DNA of 39,135 nt from a virus. Shown here one piece after another: positions 21,650 to 30,011 of the stretch (positions are counted from its first letter, which is position 1; each line of letters begins with the position of its first letter). The translations under genes and the position numbers were made by a program. The stretch is from IMG/VR virus record IMGVR_UViG_3300049846_000808, positions 1-39,135 of that record; one strand, written 5' to 3'. A model generated the notes under the pieces. It saw nothing but the letters and a program-made list of their open reading frames with translations, was not told the origin of the DNA and ran no database searches.

Positions 21650-22341
21650 ATACCCTGAGAATACAAACAAACTGACGCTGCGATTGTCATTACTTGCCTA
21701 TGTGTCTCGTAGGCAAAGAAAGTATCCTGAGCCTTTATCGGCTTGATACCGTGCTTATACAGTATAAGGCTCATCACTGATTGGTCATGGCGATGGCCTT
21801 TTACTCTCATGTCTGCACTTACCTCGCAATTGTTGTTTGACCAAGCACCTTTGTATGTCGTTTCCTCTGAAGCCAGTTTAATATATTCGTCAAACATTTC
21901 AACGGCCTTTAGATTGTCAAAATCAAACCCCATTACACACGCCATTATCATAGGTATACTAAACGACTCCTCTCTGCTTACTCCAAAGTGCGCAATGCAT
22001 TGGTCTGAGGTATAGTCGCCAACCGAATAGCCTATATTGTCAAAGAACACGTAACCATGTTCTTTTATGTGGTCAAAGACTGGCTGTATGCTTTTCTTTG
22101 CATATACTGGCGAGTCGCACCATAGTATCAAGCCACCGCATTCCTCCCTCGCGTTTTGAATCGCGTAAGGCTTAAATTGGTAAGGGACTTCGCTGTGGAG
22201 TTTCGAGCGTATATGACCGTAGTCGTTAATTGCTTTGAAATTGCCGTTAAACCCAGTTTGTGTAAGGCTTATCCCAAGCCTCGCCATTTGTTTTATATAG
22301 TTGCCGTTCCCATCGGCAAAACTTACCACCGTCTTGTTCAT
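21646..22341 (-). CDS. Glycosyltransferase-like protein (231 aa)
   Basis: KPYAIQNAREECGGLILWCD SP (residues about 57-78) ends in a WCDSP motif at the DxD position of GT-A folds; HRHDQSVMSLI (183-193) is the conserved HDQS helix of DUF1647/GT-A-like transferases. The protein reads as one complete domain. ATGA overlaps on both sides tie it to the FkbM methyltransferase and the Cys-rich protein. Confidence 0.7.
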   Translation of the reverse strand: MNKTVVSFADGNGNYIKQMARLGISLTQTGFNGNFKAINDYGHIRSKLHSEVPYQFKPYAIQNAREECGGLILWCDSPVYAKKSIQPVFDHIKEHGYVFFDNIGYSVGDYTSDQCIAHFGVSREESFSIPMIMACVMGFDFDNLKAVEMFDEYIKLASEETTYKGAWSNNNCEVSADMRVKGHRHDQSVMSLILYKHGIKPIKAQDTFFAYETHRQVMTIAASVCLYSQGI

Positions 22342-22949
22342 CTTTGAAATATTAAATTTTCGCCGTTCTCATTTGTAAGCGTCATGCCAAAACTTTCGCA
22401 GTACATTTTGTACAGTTCTTTATCCTTCCCATTCCACTCGACAATAAGCATTCTACAGCCTACTTTAATCAGGTCAATCTGTTTGAGTATCTTCCAGTCC
22501 AACCCTTCTGCATCAATAGATATAAGGTCGAATTGCTTCAGAGATGACAACTTAACCATCGTATCAAAGTCTATTACCTCTACTTCTGTCTCGTCAAATC
22601 TCACAGAATTCCCCCATCTTTTAAGCTCTGCCTTTTCAATAGTAGACACCAATGCCATGTCACCGCTTTTCAGTAACGTATCTGAATCATAAAACACGGC
22701 CTTTGTGCATCCTTCTCCAATTGCCACATTCATACACTGCACTTTTGGGTGATTAGCATGGGTGCTTACTAGCGACTCCCATACTTTAGGGGAAGGCTCT
22801 ACGCATAGCCCACCCCAGCCGTCTAATGCAAGTTGGTAGCAGTTACTAAGTGTCTTCCCGTCATTTGCCCCTATTTCTAGGAAAGTGCCTACATGACCGC
22901 CAAAGTAGTATTTGACTAGTTGTTCTTCGTTGTTCTGTGAATAGCTCAT
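22338..22949 (-). CDS. FkbM-family methyltransferase
   Basis: 203 aa. SAM-binding motif I is FLEIGANDGKTLSN (residues 23-36) with the acidic end of strand 2 at GGLCVEPSPKVWESL; further FkbM markers are VEVIDFDTMVKLSS and FDLISIDAEGLDWKILKQID. FkbM enzymes O-methylate sugars or polyketides. In a phage glycosylation cluster it may cap a transferred glycan. Confidence 0.85.
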   Translation of the reverse strand: MSYSQNNEEQLVKYYFGGHVGTFLEIGANDGKTLSNCYQLALDGWGGLCVEPSPKVWESLVSTHANHPKVQCMNVAIGEGCTKAVFYDSDTLLKSGDMALVSTIEKAELKRWGNSVRFDETEVEVIDFDTMVKLSSLKQFDLISIDAEGLDWKILKQIDLIKVGCRMLIVEWNGKDKELYKMYCESFGMTLTNENGENLIFQR

Positions 22950-23491
22950 TTTTGTGTGCGATAGTCGTAGTGGTACATCTCCTCGTCTATGTGTGATTCT
23001 GTTTTAAGCAGTCCTAAATCATTAATCTTCTTCGCCCATTCGTAATCTTCGCCCATTACTTTATGTGGGAATTGGACGCTCCTTGCTATTTCTGTTTTTA
23101 TTGGGGTTATGTGGTTGGGGAAACGGTAATACACCCCCCCCCTTTCTTCGTAAGCCTCCCCTAGACGGATGACAAAATTAACTAGAGAACGCCCGTTAGT
23201 TGTCATGAAGCCCCGAAAAGTAACACAATCGCAACGATGCTTTGCATGTCCTAAAACATCTGCAACATACGTATTTGACACCAAATCGTCATCATCTATA
23301 AAAACCGAATATATGCCCTTGGCTTGAGACAACAACCAGTTTCTTTTTTCGCCAGTTGTAACCCCTCGCGGTCTTTCATCTGTCAACACCTCCACTTCCA
23401 TGGTTAATTGTGGCGTTAGAATAGCCATTAGCCTTGCCAGATATTCAGCTCGCTCTGGAAGGGTTGGGATTAAAATAGATAGCGTAATCAT
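22946..23491 (-). CDS. GT2-family glycosyltransferase with G9 tract
   Basis: 181 aa. LSILIPTLPERAEYLARL is a GT2 start, FIDDDDLVSN (residues 65-73) contains the DxD site, and MGEDYEW (146-152) is the ED catalytic-base motif. Codons 117-120 (RGGV) are written by a run of nine G on the coding strand, so a one-base slip would truncate the protein before its catalytic base. It may therefore be phase-variable. Coupled by ATGA overlaps to neighbours. Confidence 0.82.
   Translation of the reverse strand: MITLSILIPTLPERAEYLARLMAILTPQLTMEVEVLTDERPRGVTTGEKRNWLLSQAKGIYSVFIDDDDLVSNTYVADVLGHAKHRCDCVTFRGFMTTNGRSLVNFVIRLGEAYEERGGVYYRFPNHITPIKTEIARSVQFPHKVMGEDYEWAKKINDLGLLKTESHIDEEMYHYDYRTQK
23134..23142 (-). 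repeat. G9 homopolymer inside glycosyltransferase gene
   Basis: Nine G on the coding strand within codons 117-120 of the GT2 gene. In the present length the frame is ON. Homopolymeric tracts in surface-sugar genes are a known cause of slipped-strand phase variation; that this tract is variable is inference. Confidence 0.85.
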
Positions 23492-24162
23492 AGATTATGG
23501 GAAAGGATATAGTTGCGGAGGTTCTTGTCGCTTGGGAGGTCTTTATCTTTTGCCCACTCCAAATAGGTCAAACGGCCTTCATTAAATGTCGTGTCATTTC
23601 TTATATTAACCTCGTCTCGTCCTCCTACCAATGAATAATGGTGGTGAGGTATGACTATATCTAAATTTATGACCAGCTTTTTCTTCAGTTCGGCCAAATG
23701 TGTTAGATGGGTATCGGCAAACATGTGCTTGTATTGTGGAGGGTAGACAAAACCTACTTTCCAGTACCACTCCATGCCTATGACTGGTAACGTAACAATA
23801 TACTTTTGTATCCCGTCATGGGTCTTTAATACTCCATCGCTAGGGCATGACTCTCTGATTGCATCCAGCACATCGTTCATGCAGTAGAAATCGTCCGACA
23901 CGGCTATAATAATATCGTCCGCGCTTGTATATCCAGCAGACTTGGCCGCCATATTATACGCCTCGATTGCTGTTGTGCTGTTCTGGACAATTAAATGCCC
24001 TTTGTTACCCCCAAACACACGGCAGTACTCATTAAATTGGTCTTCCTCAACAGCTACCGTATAGGTATCGCCACTCGCCAACTGCCTCATCCACAACTGC
24101 ATCGTTTGCAATGCTTGTGCTGCGCGGCCTCGTGAGGCGTGGATAAAATGGATGTTTCTCAT
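23488..24162 (-). CDS. GT2-like glycosyltransferase (224 aa)
   Basis: MRNIHFIHASRGRAAQALQT has the HASRGR motif near the N-terminus typical of GT2-like enzymes, and IIIAVSDDFYCMNDVL (residues 84-99) provides the acidic DD metal site. IVIPHHHYSLVGGRDEVN may contribute to the acceptor or metal site. Overlaps the following gene by 4 bp. It belongs to the same coupled cluster. Confidence 0.72.
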   Translation of the reverse strand: MRNIHFIHASRGRAAQALQTMQLWMRQLASGDTYTVAVEEDQFNEYCRVFGGNKGHLIVQNSTTAIEAYNMAAKSAGYTSADDIIIAVSDDFYCMNDVLDAIRESCPSDGVLKTHDGIQKYIVTLPVIGMEWYWKVGFVYPPQYKHMFADTHLTHLAELKKKLVINLDIVIPHHHYSLVGGRDEVNIRNDTTFNEGRLTYLEWAKDKDLPSDKNLRNYILSHNL

Positions 24163-24848
24163 ATACGCTCTACTTTGTAGTCTCTGCTTTGCAAAAACAA
24201 TGTCGGCAGCCTTTCAATTACAAACGGGTGGTACGGGTAGCCTTCAATCCCAAATGCATCGATACACTTTTGCCTTAACTGTGGGAACTCAACAAAGCGG
24301 CGTTCCATAAAAGGATACGGGCATTTCTGCCATACCATACGCTGCATCTCTTCGTCTGTCGTATCTTTTAGTATGGCAATCGCTGGCTTCAGGTAGTTGG
24401 CAATATAATCCTCCCAAACGCATTTCTTTGCCATAAAGTAGTTGCGATAAATCGGCCATTCGTAGTGTAGGGCATAGGCAAATTCTACGCCCATTTTGTT
24501 AAATAGCTTTTGGTATATCGCCTTGATGCCTGTATGCACACGCTCGGCCTGAACAAACACGTTGCTGGCTACATTGGCCGTCCCAAATATAACTACGTCT
24601 GCGTCTCCACCATAACCATGTATGTCGTGTGGCTGATATGCCCTTCCTTCGATATTCGTTGCCGTATCATAGAACTTCCATGACAGGAACGTTGTATAGC
24701 CGTCTCCAAGGGGCTGCGAGACAATTGCGGCGTTCTCGAACCAAGGCGTAAGGGTGTCGTGTAGCACATGGGTTGCCGATGGGTCGGCGGCAATCGATTC
24801 TTCCAGCGTATAGGCGTTGAAAGAAATCATGTATATTTGCTTGTTCAT
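24159..24848 (-). CDS. Hypothetical protein of glycosylation cluster (229 aa)
   Basis: From ATG 24848 (ATGA overlap with the gene before): MNKQIYMISFNAYTLEESIA, then HVLHDTLTPWFENAAIVSQP, DVVIFGTANVASNVFVQAER, FAYALHYEWPIYRNYFMAKK. A mixed alpha/beta fold with no motif I can name. Its place, size and coupling suggest another sugar-modifying enzyme or an accessory to the neighbouring transferase. Confidence 0.6.
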   Translation of the reverse strand: MNKQIYMISFNAYTLEESIAADPSATHVLHDTLTPWFENAAIVSQPLGDGYTTFLSWKFYDTATNIEGRAYQPHDIHGYGGDADVVIFGTANVASNVFVQAERVHTGIKAIYQKLFNKMGVEFAYALHYEWPIYRNYFMAKKCVWEDYIANYLKPAIAILKDTTDEEMQRMVWQKCPYPFMERRFVEFPQLRQKCIDAFGIEGYPYHPFVIERLPTLFLQSRDYKVERI

Positions 24849-25051
24849 ATCAGCCCTGCGCCTTTTAGGTACTTGCGTATCAATTCCCTGTTTTCTGACC
24901 ATCGGCACAACCCCTTCGCGACCGCTTCCCCAGTCAAACTGTTGTAGATACCGACGGCCTCAAATATCTGGGTCTTAATTACCTCATGTTCTCCTTCGCA
25001 TCTTACCACTCTGGGTAAAGTGGTGTAAAGTGATAGTAATCGCTCTTTCAT
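24845..25051 (-). CDS. Small hypothetical protein opening glycosylation cluster (68 aa)
   Basis: Helical and basic (MKERLLSLYTTLPRVVRCEG, AVAKGLCRWSENRELIRKYL). It is first after the terminator at 25092-25121, so it opens a separate transcription unit containing the sugar-modifying genes and, further on, the portal. Function is unknown. Confidence 0.6.
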   Translation of the reverse strand: MKERLLSLYTTLPRVVRCEGEHEVIKTQIFEAVGIYNSLTGEAVAKGLCRWSENRELIRKYLKGAGLI

Positions 25052-25068
25052 GTTGCTTGTTTATAGCG

Positions 25069-25094
25069 CAATTATAGCCAATAGTTACGACAAA
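25069..25094 (-). promoter_or_regulatory. Weak promoter candidate for glycosylation cluster
   Basis: On the minus strand TATAATTG (25076-25069) is one base from TAnnTTTG and lies 17 bp before the ATG at 25051. A TTTG occurs at 25094-25091, but the 14-bp spacing is short. Its place directly after a terminator makes a promoter here logical. Confidence 0.35.
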
Positions 25095-25121
25095 AAAAAG
25101 AGGGAGCATAACCCCCTCCCT
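25092..25121 (-). terminator. Rho-independent terminator after tail-tube-like gene
   Basis: On the minus strand AGGGAG pairs with CTCCCT around a 9-nt loop and is followed by eight T residues (25099-25092). It lies 22 bp after the stop of the gene at 25143. This would end the capsid/tube transcript before the glycosylation genes. Confidence 0.85.
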
Positions 25122-25142
25122 TTATCGTCCTTACCAAGCAAT

Positions 25143-25679
25143 CTACTCCGCGTTGGCGTCAAAATAAGCCTGATTACCACCAGTCAAATTTAACCGCCTC
25201 GGCTTCTTCTTTTCTTCCCCTGTAAATGTCAGGGTTGTTGAGACGTCCGTAGCCCCTTCCGTGCCAGTTGTTTGCGTTTGGGCTGTTAGCTCTAGGCCAT
25301 TGTCTATGCCCATCGCAAACCACTCGTTGTTGTTCGTCTTATAGACAATAACTACATCGGTGTTTTTGAGTACCTCAATAATACCATCGTCTGTGGGATT
25401 TGAGTTAACCACCTTCGCGATAAATGTATGCCTGAATAGACTGTTTGCACCAGCTTGTACAACCAGCTCGTCACTTGCCACGTGCGCACGTTTACGACTC
25501 GTGAACGTATACCAACTAGCATACACGCTAGAGAGTGTAAATCCAGTCACAAACCCCTCAGAATCAGTATATGCAGTGATATCGTCTTTCGAGATGGCGT
25601 AGAAGGTCTTGTTGACACCTCCTACTTTTTGCAAGTCGTCACAACTTGCCAATATTCCTCCTGTTAATAAGCAGCTCAT
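25143..25679 (-). CDS. Putative tail tube or virion structural protein (178 aa)
   Basis: Starts MSCLLTGGILASCDDLQKVG and continues VNKTFYAISKDDITAYTDSE. Beta-rich, with VIVYKTNNNEWFAMGIDNGL and a Thr-rich end TSTTLTFTGEEKKKPRR-like. The short Cys-containing N-terminus followed by GGVNKxFY resembles major tail tube proteins of Bacteroidota siphophages, but a capsid decoration protein is possible. It follows the major capsid gene and is bounded by a hairpin before and a terminator after, which is typical of highly expressed structural genes. Confidence 0.55.
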   Translation of the reverse strand: MSCLLTGGILASCDDLQKVGGVNKTFYAISKDDITAYTDSEGFVTGFTLSSVYASWYTFTSRKRAHVASDELVVQAGANSLFRHTFIAKVVNSNPTDDGIIEVLKNTDVVIVYKTNNNEWFAMGIDNGLELTAQTQTTGTEGATDVSTTLTFTGEEKKKPRRLNLTGGNQAYFDANAE

Positions 25680-25693
25680 ATTTTTAAGGGTTA

Positions 25694-25713
25694 AGCCCCT
25701 ATTTCTAGGGGCT
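25694..25713 (-). other. Stable hairpin between capsid and tube genes
   Basis: AGCCCCTA and TAGGGGCT form a perfect 8-bp stem with a GAAA tetraloop on the minus strand. It is not followed by a T-tract, so it is more likely an mRNA-stabilising or partial terminator structure in the 43-bp gap between the two structural genes. Confidence 0.7.
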
Positions 25714-25722
25714 GGTTAATAA

Positions 25723-26721
25723 CTAGGAAGCTGCGCCGTATGAAACAGCCTGAAGGTCACAGTGCGCGTATTGGTAGCCCAATTTGAACTGCATTCTGTG
25801 GTAGTACTTGTTCTCTTTTTTCTCGAACCATCCTTCAATTTGCCCTTGGTCAGCGGCAGCAGAAACGCCAATCCAGTGGTTATCGAGGGTTGTATACAAG
25901 ATGCGCGAAGGAGACCCTAGCGAGTAGCTTGCGATGTCTTGCGTCCAGTCGTACATTGGGACTACCTCAATCCCCTGATAGTATAGTTTTGTCACCCCGT
26001 TCTCCAGCTGCAACGTCCCAATGGATGCGGCGTTGGTTGTTTGCAAGTACAAACGGTAATTGTCCCAAATGTTTACGGTCACGAAGAATGCTTTCTTGGA
26101 CGCGTCTATCTGCCTGAGCAATGTGTCAGCACCTTTGTACAAGTTCTCGAGATAGTCAACTGCTCGTGTACCTGAAGTAGTATTAAGAGTAGCAATATTG
26201 TCCACCCTGTCAACGCAGTAAGAATCGGCAACACCAGCAATTAGTCTTGTCCAAAGACCCGTGATACCATTGAGGGCAGTGTTTGTGCTAAGGCGGCTTC
26301 CAAATGCCAACTGTCTACGCAAGCTCCTGTTTACTCCTTTCTCCAACAGTGACATTATTAGCTTCTCGGCATCTGTACCGCCAATATCGCCAATCGTTAC
26401 GCCCGTCCTCAACCAATCTTCTGTCAGCTGGTTTTCAAACTCGTCTTTACATGTTGTCAAAGGGACAATCACCTCTTCTAGCTGAAGCGTTCGGTTAGAA
26501 AGCGTTCCGACAGATACCGCAGTAGGCATCCCACAGTTGCCATCGTACTGACGAATAACGTCTTCATTGGCTACGGCCAATGGGATTTGCCATTTGTTCT
26601 TTATTCCTGTCTTTACGTTAAACAGCTTTTGCAAGTCTGCCCCTGCAACAATAGGTTTGAGAATGAAGTCATTTGTAATCTGCCCATTCCACGTATAGTT
26701 ATATGATTGTGATATTGACAT
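25723..26721 (-). CDS. Major capsid protein
   Basis: 332 aa. Placement directly after a ClpP-type protease, size, and sequence such as IVAGADLQKLFNVKTGIKNK, EDWLRTGVTIGDIGGTDAEK, DASKKAFFVTVNIWDNYRLY and FKLGYQYAHCDLQAVSYGAA fit an HK97-fold capsid protein of the Bacteroidota type. It would form the icosahedral shell after cleavage or maturation by the protease. No delta-domain is obvious at the N-terminus; the coiled C-terminal part of the protease protein probably supplies scaffolding. Confidence 0.8.
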   Translation of the reverse strand: MSISQSYNYTWNGQITNDFILKPIVAGADLQKLFNVKTGIKNKWQIPLAVANEDVIRQYDGNCGMPTAVSVGTLSNRTLQLEEVIVPLTTCKDEFENQLTEDWLRTGVTIGDIGGTDAEKLIMSLLEKGVNRSLRRQLAFGSRLSTNTALNGITGLWTRLIAGVADSYCVDRVDNIATLNTTSGTRAVDYLENLYKGADTLLRQIDASKKAFFVTVNIWDNYRLYLQTTNAASIGTLQLENGVTKLYYQGIEVVPMYDWTQDIASYSLGSPSRILYTTLDNHWIGVSAAADQGQIEGWFEKKENKYYHRMQFKLGYQYAHCDLQAVSYGAAS

Positions 26722-26726
26722 TTTAT

Positions 26727-27776
26727 TTAGTCGTTATAGTTTTGTTTAACAATGTTTTTTACAAACGCTGCCAAAGGCTCATCATTTGCCTTGTCGAGTG
26801 GCATTTTGGGGTTTGGCGCAACGAAATTAGAGGGCCTCCCAACTGGTATCTTATTCATCACTTCGGTCACCTTGGCTTCTAGTTCGGCAAACGCCTTACC
26901 TTTCTCCTCCAACTCATTTGTAGCTTGCGCAAATGCGGCATCTCTTTCGGCCAGTTGAGCTTTTAGCGATTCAATTTCGGCTTTGGCTTCTGCCAATGGG
27001 TCAGCCTGTGCCGAAGCTTTTTTGCCGCCAGCTACTACAAGCTCAGTCCCATCGGCTAGCTTATAAGTCCCGTCTGGTAACGGCGTTCCGTCCTCCTTAA
27101 CTACTGTACCGTCCTCTAGTAGCGTTACGGCCGAGCCGTCCTCAAGCTCCATTCCCGTATCTTTAGGCACGAACTTTGCAAACATGTTTTTGATGCCTGA
27201 CAGCTCTTTAGCTATCTGTTGCATCAAGTCTGGTTTATCCATCGATTCAAATTTGGTTACGTCTAAGTATGCCACTGCTCGAAGTGGCTCGATTATCTCG
27301 TCTACAAAGCCAGCAGCTAGAGCGTCTTTTGCATTAAAGTAGGTTTCACTAGACATCAATGCCGACAGCTCTTCGGGGCTGCCTTTGAAACGGCTCTTGT
27401 AAACAGCGAGAATTTGGGCTTTGATTTGGTCAAGTTGGTCGGCTGCCTTTCTGAGCATATTCGCCGTACCCTGCACACCGACCAAAGGGTCGTGTATCAT
27501 AAATGTAGCCGTCTCGGCCATCTCTATTTTATCCCCCGCCAATGCAATAAGCGTGGCGATTGAGGCGCAAATGCCATTTATCTTAACCGTTATTGGCTTG
27601 CCTGCCCCCTTGATTAGGTTATAAATGGTATAGCCCTCGTATACTTCTCCGCCGTTCGAGCTAATTTCTACAACTAGCTCTTTCGCTGAAGCGGCAGCCG
27701 CCAATTGTTTTTTAACGCCCTCTGCGGTTACCCCGCCAGAGCCGATATTACCGAATATGCTGATTGTGCCTTGCAT
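26727..27776 (-). CDS. ClpP-type head maturation protease with scaffold domain
   Basis: 349 aa. The N-terminal ~190 residues are a ClpP/S49-like serine protease: EISSNGGEVYEGYTIYNLI (oxyanion NGG at 41-43), ICASIATLIALAG with Ser72, TFMIHDPL with His95, and AGFVDEI downstream. The C-terminal part holds an acidic/glycine stretch (EDGTVVKEDGTPLPDGTYKL), a coiled coil (AEAKAEIESLKAQLAERDA) and a C-terminal helix, typical of a fused scaffolding domain. It processes the procapsid and lies just upstream of the capsid gene. Confidence 0.93.
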   Translation of the reverse strand: MQGTISIFGNIGSGGVTAEGVKKQLAAAASAKELVVEISSNGGEVYEGYTIYNLIKGAGKPITVKINGICASIATLIALAGDKIEMAETATFMIHDPLVGVQGTANMLRKAADQLDQIKAQILAVYKSRFKGSPEELSALMSSETYFNAKDALAAGFVDEIIEPLRAVAYLDVTKFESMDKPDLMQQIAKELSGIKNMFAKFVPKDTGMELEDGSAVTLLEDGTVVKEDGTPLPDGTYKLADGTELVVAGGKKASAQADPLAEAKAEIESLKAQLAERDAAFAQATNELEEKGKAFAELEAKVTEVMNKIPVGRPSNFVAPNPKMPLDKANDEPLAAFVKNIVKQNYND

Positions 27777-27839
27777 TGCGCAAATATCAGCATCGGTTGA
27801 TATTGATTACCTATGTGTTGCAGTCGCTTGCAACGTCTG

Positions 27840-28103
27840 TCATAAAAATCGATTTTTTATTCTCCATAAACGAAAGCGGTCAATCTTGTATCTTTCTCTT
27901 GTCTTGGCATTAGCCCATTGCGTAGGCTTCTTCACCTTTGCCTTATGCGCCTCTTCCAAATTATGCAGGAAGCACAGAAACACCTCGTAATCATGCTCGA
28001 TGACGGAGGTGGCCAAAACACCTGCTCGGTAGAGGGCTGCGGCAATCTTGCCCCCGTCACACTCTGGACATACTTGATTTATGATACTTGCGGCGTATTT
28101 CAT
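27840..28103 (-). CDS. Small CxxC protein after tape measure gene (87 aa)
   Basis: MKYAASIINQVCPECDGGKI has a CPEC pair; the rest is helical and basic (EEAHKAKVKKPTQWANAKTR, DRFRLWRIKNRFL). The ATG overlaps the tape measure stop (ATGA). It could be a tail assembly factor; not recognised. The 63 bp between its stop and the protease start hold no gene. Confidence 0.6.
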   Translation of the reverse strand: MKYAASIINQVCPECDGGKIAAALYRAGVLATSVIEHDYEVFLCFLHNLEEAHKAKVKKPTQWANAKTRERYKIDRFRLWRIKNRFL

Positions 28104-30010
28104 GCTCGTTTTAGTTTTGCTCGGCTTTCAGAAACGCTAACCCTCTTTTGTGCTTTATTGATGTCGGTCACACCCACCGTTAATTGTGTCTTGGCCAACA
28201 TCTTCGCGAATATACGCGTTTGGTCTATCTCGTTTTTAACAGGCGCAGACAATTGGCTTATTGCAGTAGACCCTCCAATAGCAGTCAAAGACCCCCCGCC
28301 TGCCATTGCAATCAGGCCGCTTTGTGGCGTTATACGGGTTTGGCCTTTCCCCGAAATTGGCTCAACGGTAACCTTTTCGATGCCTCCTGGGTTGTCCCCG
28401 ACCAATAACATAGTTGGCTTGGTTGTCAAGAACTCCCCACCTCCTGCGGCAGCAGCGATTGTTCCTATCTGTAATGCCCCAAGCGCACCTACCGATGCGG
28501 CAAGCGCAAAATTAAACGGCGGTGGTGCGGAGGCCAAGGCACGAGTAACCCCGTTGGCAGTATTGACTACCGCCTCCACGTAGCTGATTGCTTTTAGCGC
28601 GTCTTTATTGTCTCCCGCCAACTGTCTGGCAATGGCAACCCCGTTTTGTAAGAGGCTAACGCGTGCGGTTTCTATCTGCTTCTGTTGTTCGAATACTCTT
28701 CGCTCTGCCTCTGCTCTTTTCTTAGCCTCTTCTTCTTTTACTCGTGTAGCCTCTTTTTCTAGCTCTTCCTTTTTTCGATTGCTTGCCTCTTGCGCTTTGA
28801 GCAAAGCAGCCTCTTGCTTCTTCCTGTCCTCGGCAAGCATCTTATTGAATTTATCTTCTTGGCCTCTTAGTCGTTCTAGCTCCGCCTCCTGTGCTAGCCT
28901 TGCTTTCTCCGCGCGTGCCTGCCTTTCTTCTGCCAGCTTGTTTAAACGAGCCTCCTGCTTTTCCTGCAACGCTAACGACTCTCCTTGCATGTCTATTCTC
29001 TTGGCCTCTAGCTCCAGCAGCTTGAAACTAATTTCTTCGCGTTCGTTGCTGTTCTTCGCAAGCGAGGCAAGGTACTTCTGGTTAGCCTGTATCTCTTGGT
29101 CAATAGCCGACAGCCTTACCTTTAGTCGCTCTTCGTCTCGCTGCTGTATCTGCTGGCTTATCTTTTCGCGCTCGGCTATGCTTTTTGTTGTGTCTCTAAA
29201 TTGACGTTCAAGCACTCGGATTTCTGCCGATAGCTTTGCCTCGGTGACGAGGTTTTCTTTTTGCTGAGCCTCCAAGTCGTCCAGTGCTTTCTCATAGTCA
29301 ATTGCAGCACTGGCTGCCTGTTTGAGAGCTGAAGCATTCTCCTTTAAAGAGGTGGTGAACTGGCTGAATGACATTTGGCCAGTCAGTAGCTTGCCTAGGT
29401 CAAGCACCGACCTTCCAAGCAGAGCAAACAGGTCGTTTATGGCTCTTAACGTCCCTTTGAAAAACACCATAACTGAATCGCTTGTGCTGACGGCCTTGGT
29501 CAAAATGCCAAGCGCAGCTATAATCATGCCGATTGGGCTAGCAGCCATTGCCATATTGACGCCTGTCACCCCTTGCGCAAAGTTCCCAAGCGCAGCCTTG
29601 CCTTGCCCCAAGGCTTCCTTGTAATTACCAACGTTGCGCTGGTTTTGGCCAAGACCCCCCTCTAGCTCTTTAAGCCTCGCAGACAATGCCCCCGCCTCTC
29701 TTTGAGTTGCCGCAAACTCTTTGCTCCCAACGTCTAGCTTGGTAGCTTCTGCTGTCAGTAGCTTGTACTTGGCACGCAACCCTTCAAGCGTGTTTTGGGA
29801 GGCCAGTACCTCTAACTGCTGCTGCTTGAACTGCTGCTTAATAGCTTCCGTCTGCTGCTTTAGCTCGGCTTGCGCCTTAGCAAATTCACTACCACTAATC
29901 TTACCTTCTTTATACTGGCGATTAAGGTCTTTCAGATTTTGGCTTGCCTGCTCTAGTTGGGCAGCATTCTCGATTTGGATTTTAATTAAAACGTCTCTTT
30001 CGTCTGCCAT
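28100..30010 (-). CDS. Tail tape measure protein
   Basis: 636 aa from ATG 30010 (MADERDVLIKIQIENAAQLE). Long coiled-coil stretches dominate: AQAELKQQTEAIKQQFKQQQ, DLEAQQKENLVTEAKLSAEI, RLAQEAELERLRGQEDKFNK. A central hydrophobic segment (MAMAASPIGMIIAALGILTK) and a C-terminal one (FNFALAASVGALGALQIGTI) are typical. It sets tail length and helps DNA entry. It is followed by small genes and the head protease rather than by tail-tip genes. Confidence 0.88.
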   Translation of the reverse strand: MADERDVLIKIQIENAAQLEQASQNLKDLNRQYKEGKISGSEFAKAQAELKQQTEAIKQQFKQQQLEVLASQNTLEGLRAKYKLLTAEATKLDVGSKEFAATQREAGALSARLKELEGGLGQNQRNVGNYKEALGQGKAALGNFAQGVTGVNMAMAASPIGMIIAALGILTKAVSTSDSVMVFFKGTLRAINDLFALLGRSVLDLGKLLTGQMSFSQFTTSLKENASALKQAASAAIDYEKALDDLEAQQKENLVTEAKLSAEIRVLERQFRDTTKSIAEREKISQQIQQRDEERLKVRLSAIDQEIQANQKYLASLAKNSNEREEISFKLLELEAKRIDMQGESLALQEKQEARLNKLAEERQARAEKARLAQEAELERLRGQEDKFNKMLAEDRKKQEAALLKAQEASNRKKEELEKEATRVKEEEAKKRAEAERRVFEQQKQIETARVSLLQNGVAIARQLAGDNKDALKAISYVEAVVNTANGVTRALASAPPPFNFALAASVGALGALQIGTIAAAAGGGEFLTTKPTMLLVGDNPGGIEKVTVEPISGKGQTRITPQSGLIAMAGGGSLTAIGGSTAISQLSAPVKNEIDQTRIFAKMLAKTQLTVGVTDINKAQKRVSVSESRAKLKRA

Positions 30011-30011
30011 G

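Noticed and set aside
24832-24839. TATATTTG on the plus strand
   Set aside because: It lies inside a minus-strand gene and no plus-strand gene follows; a chance match.
28608-29204. Long plus-strand open frame opposite the tape measure gene
   Set aside because: Ser/Leu/Cys-rich shadow of the coiled-coil coding strand; all supported genes here run on the minus strand.
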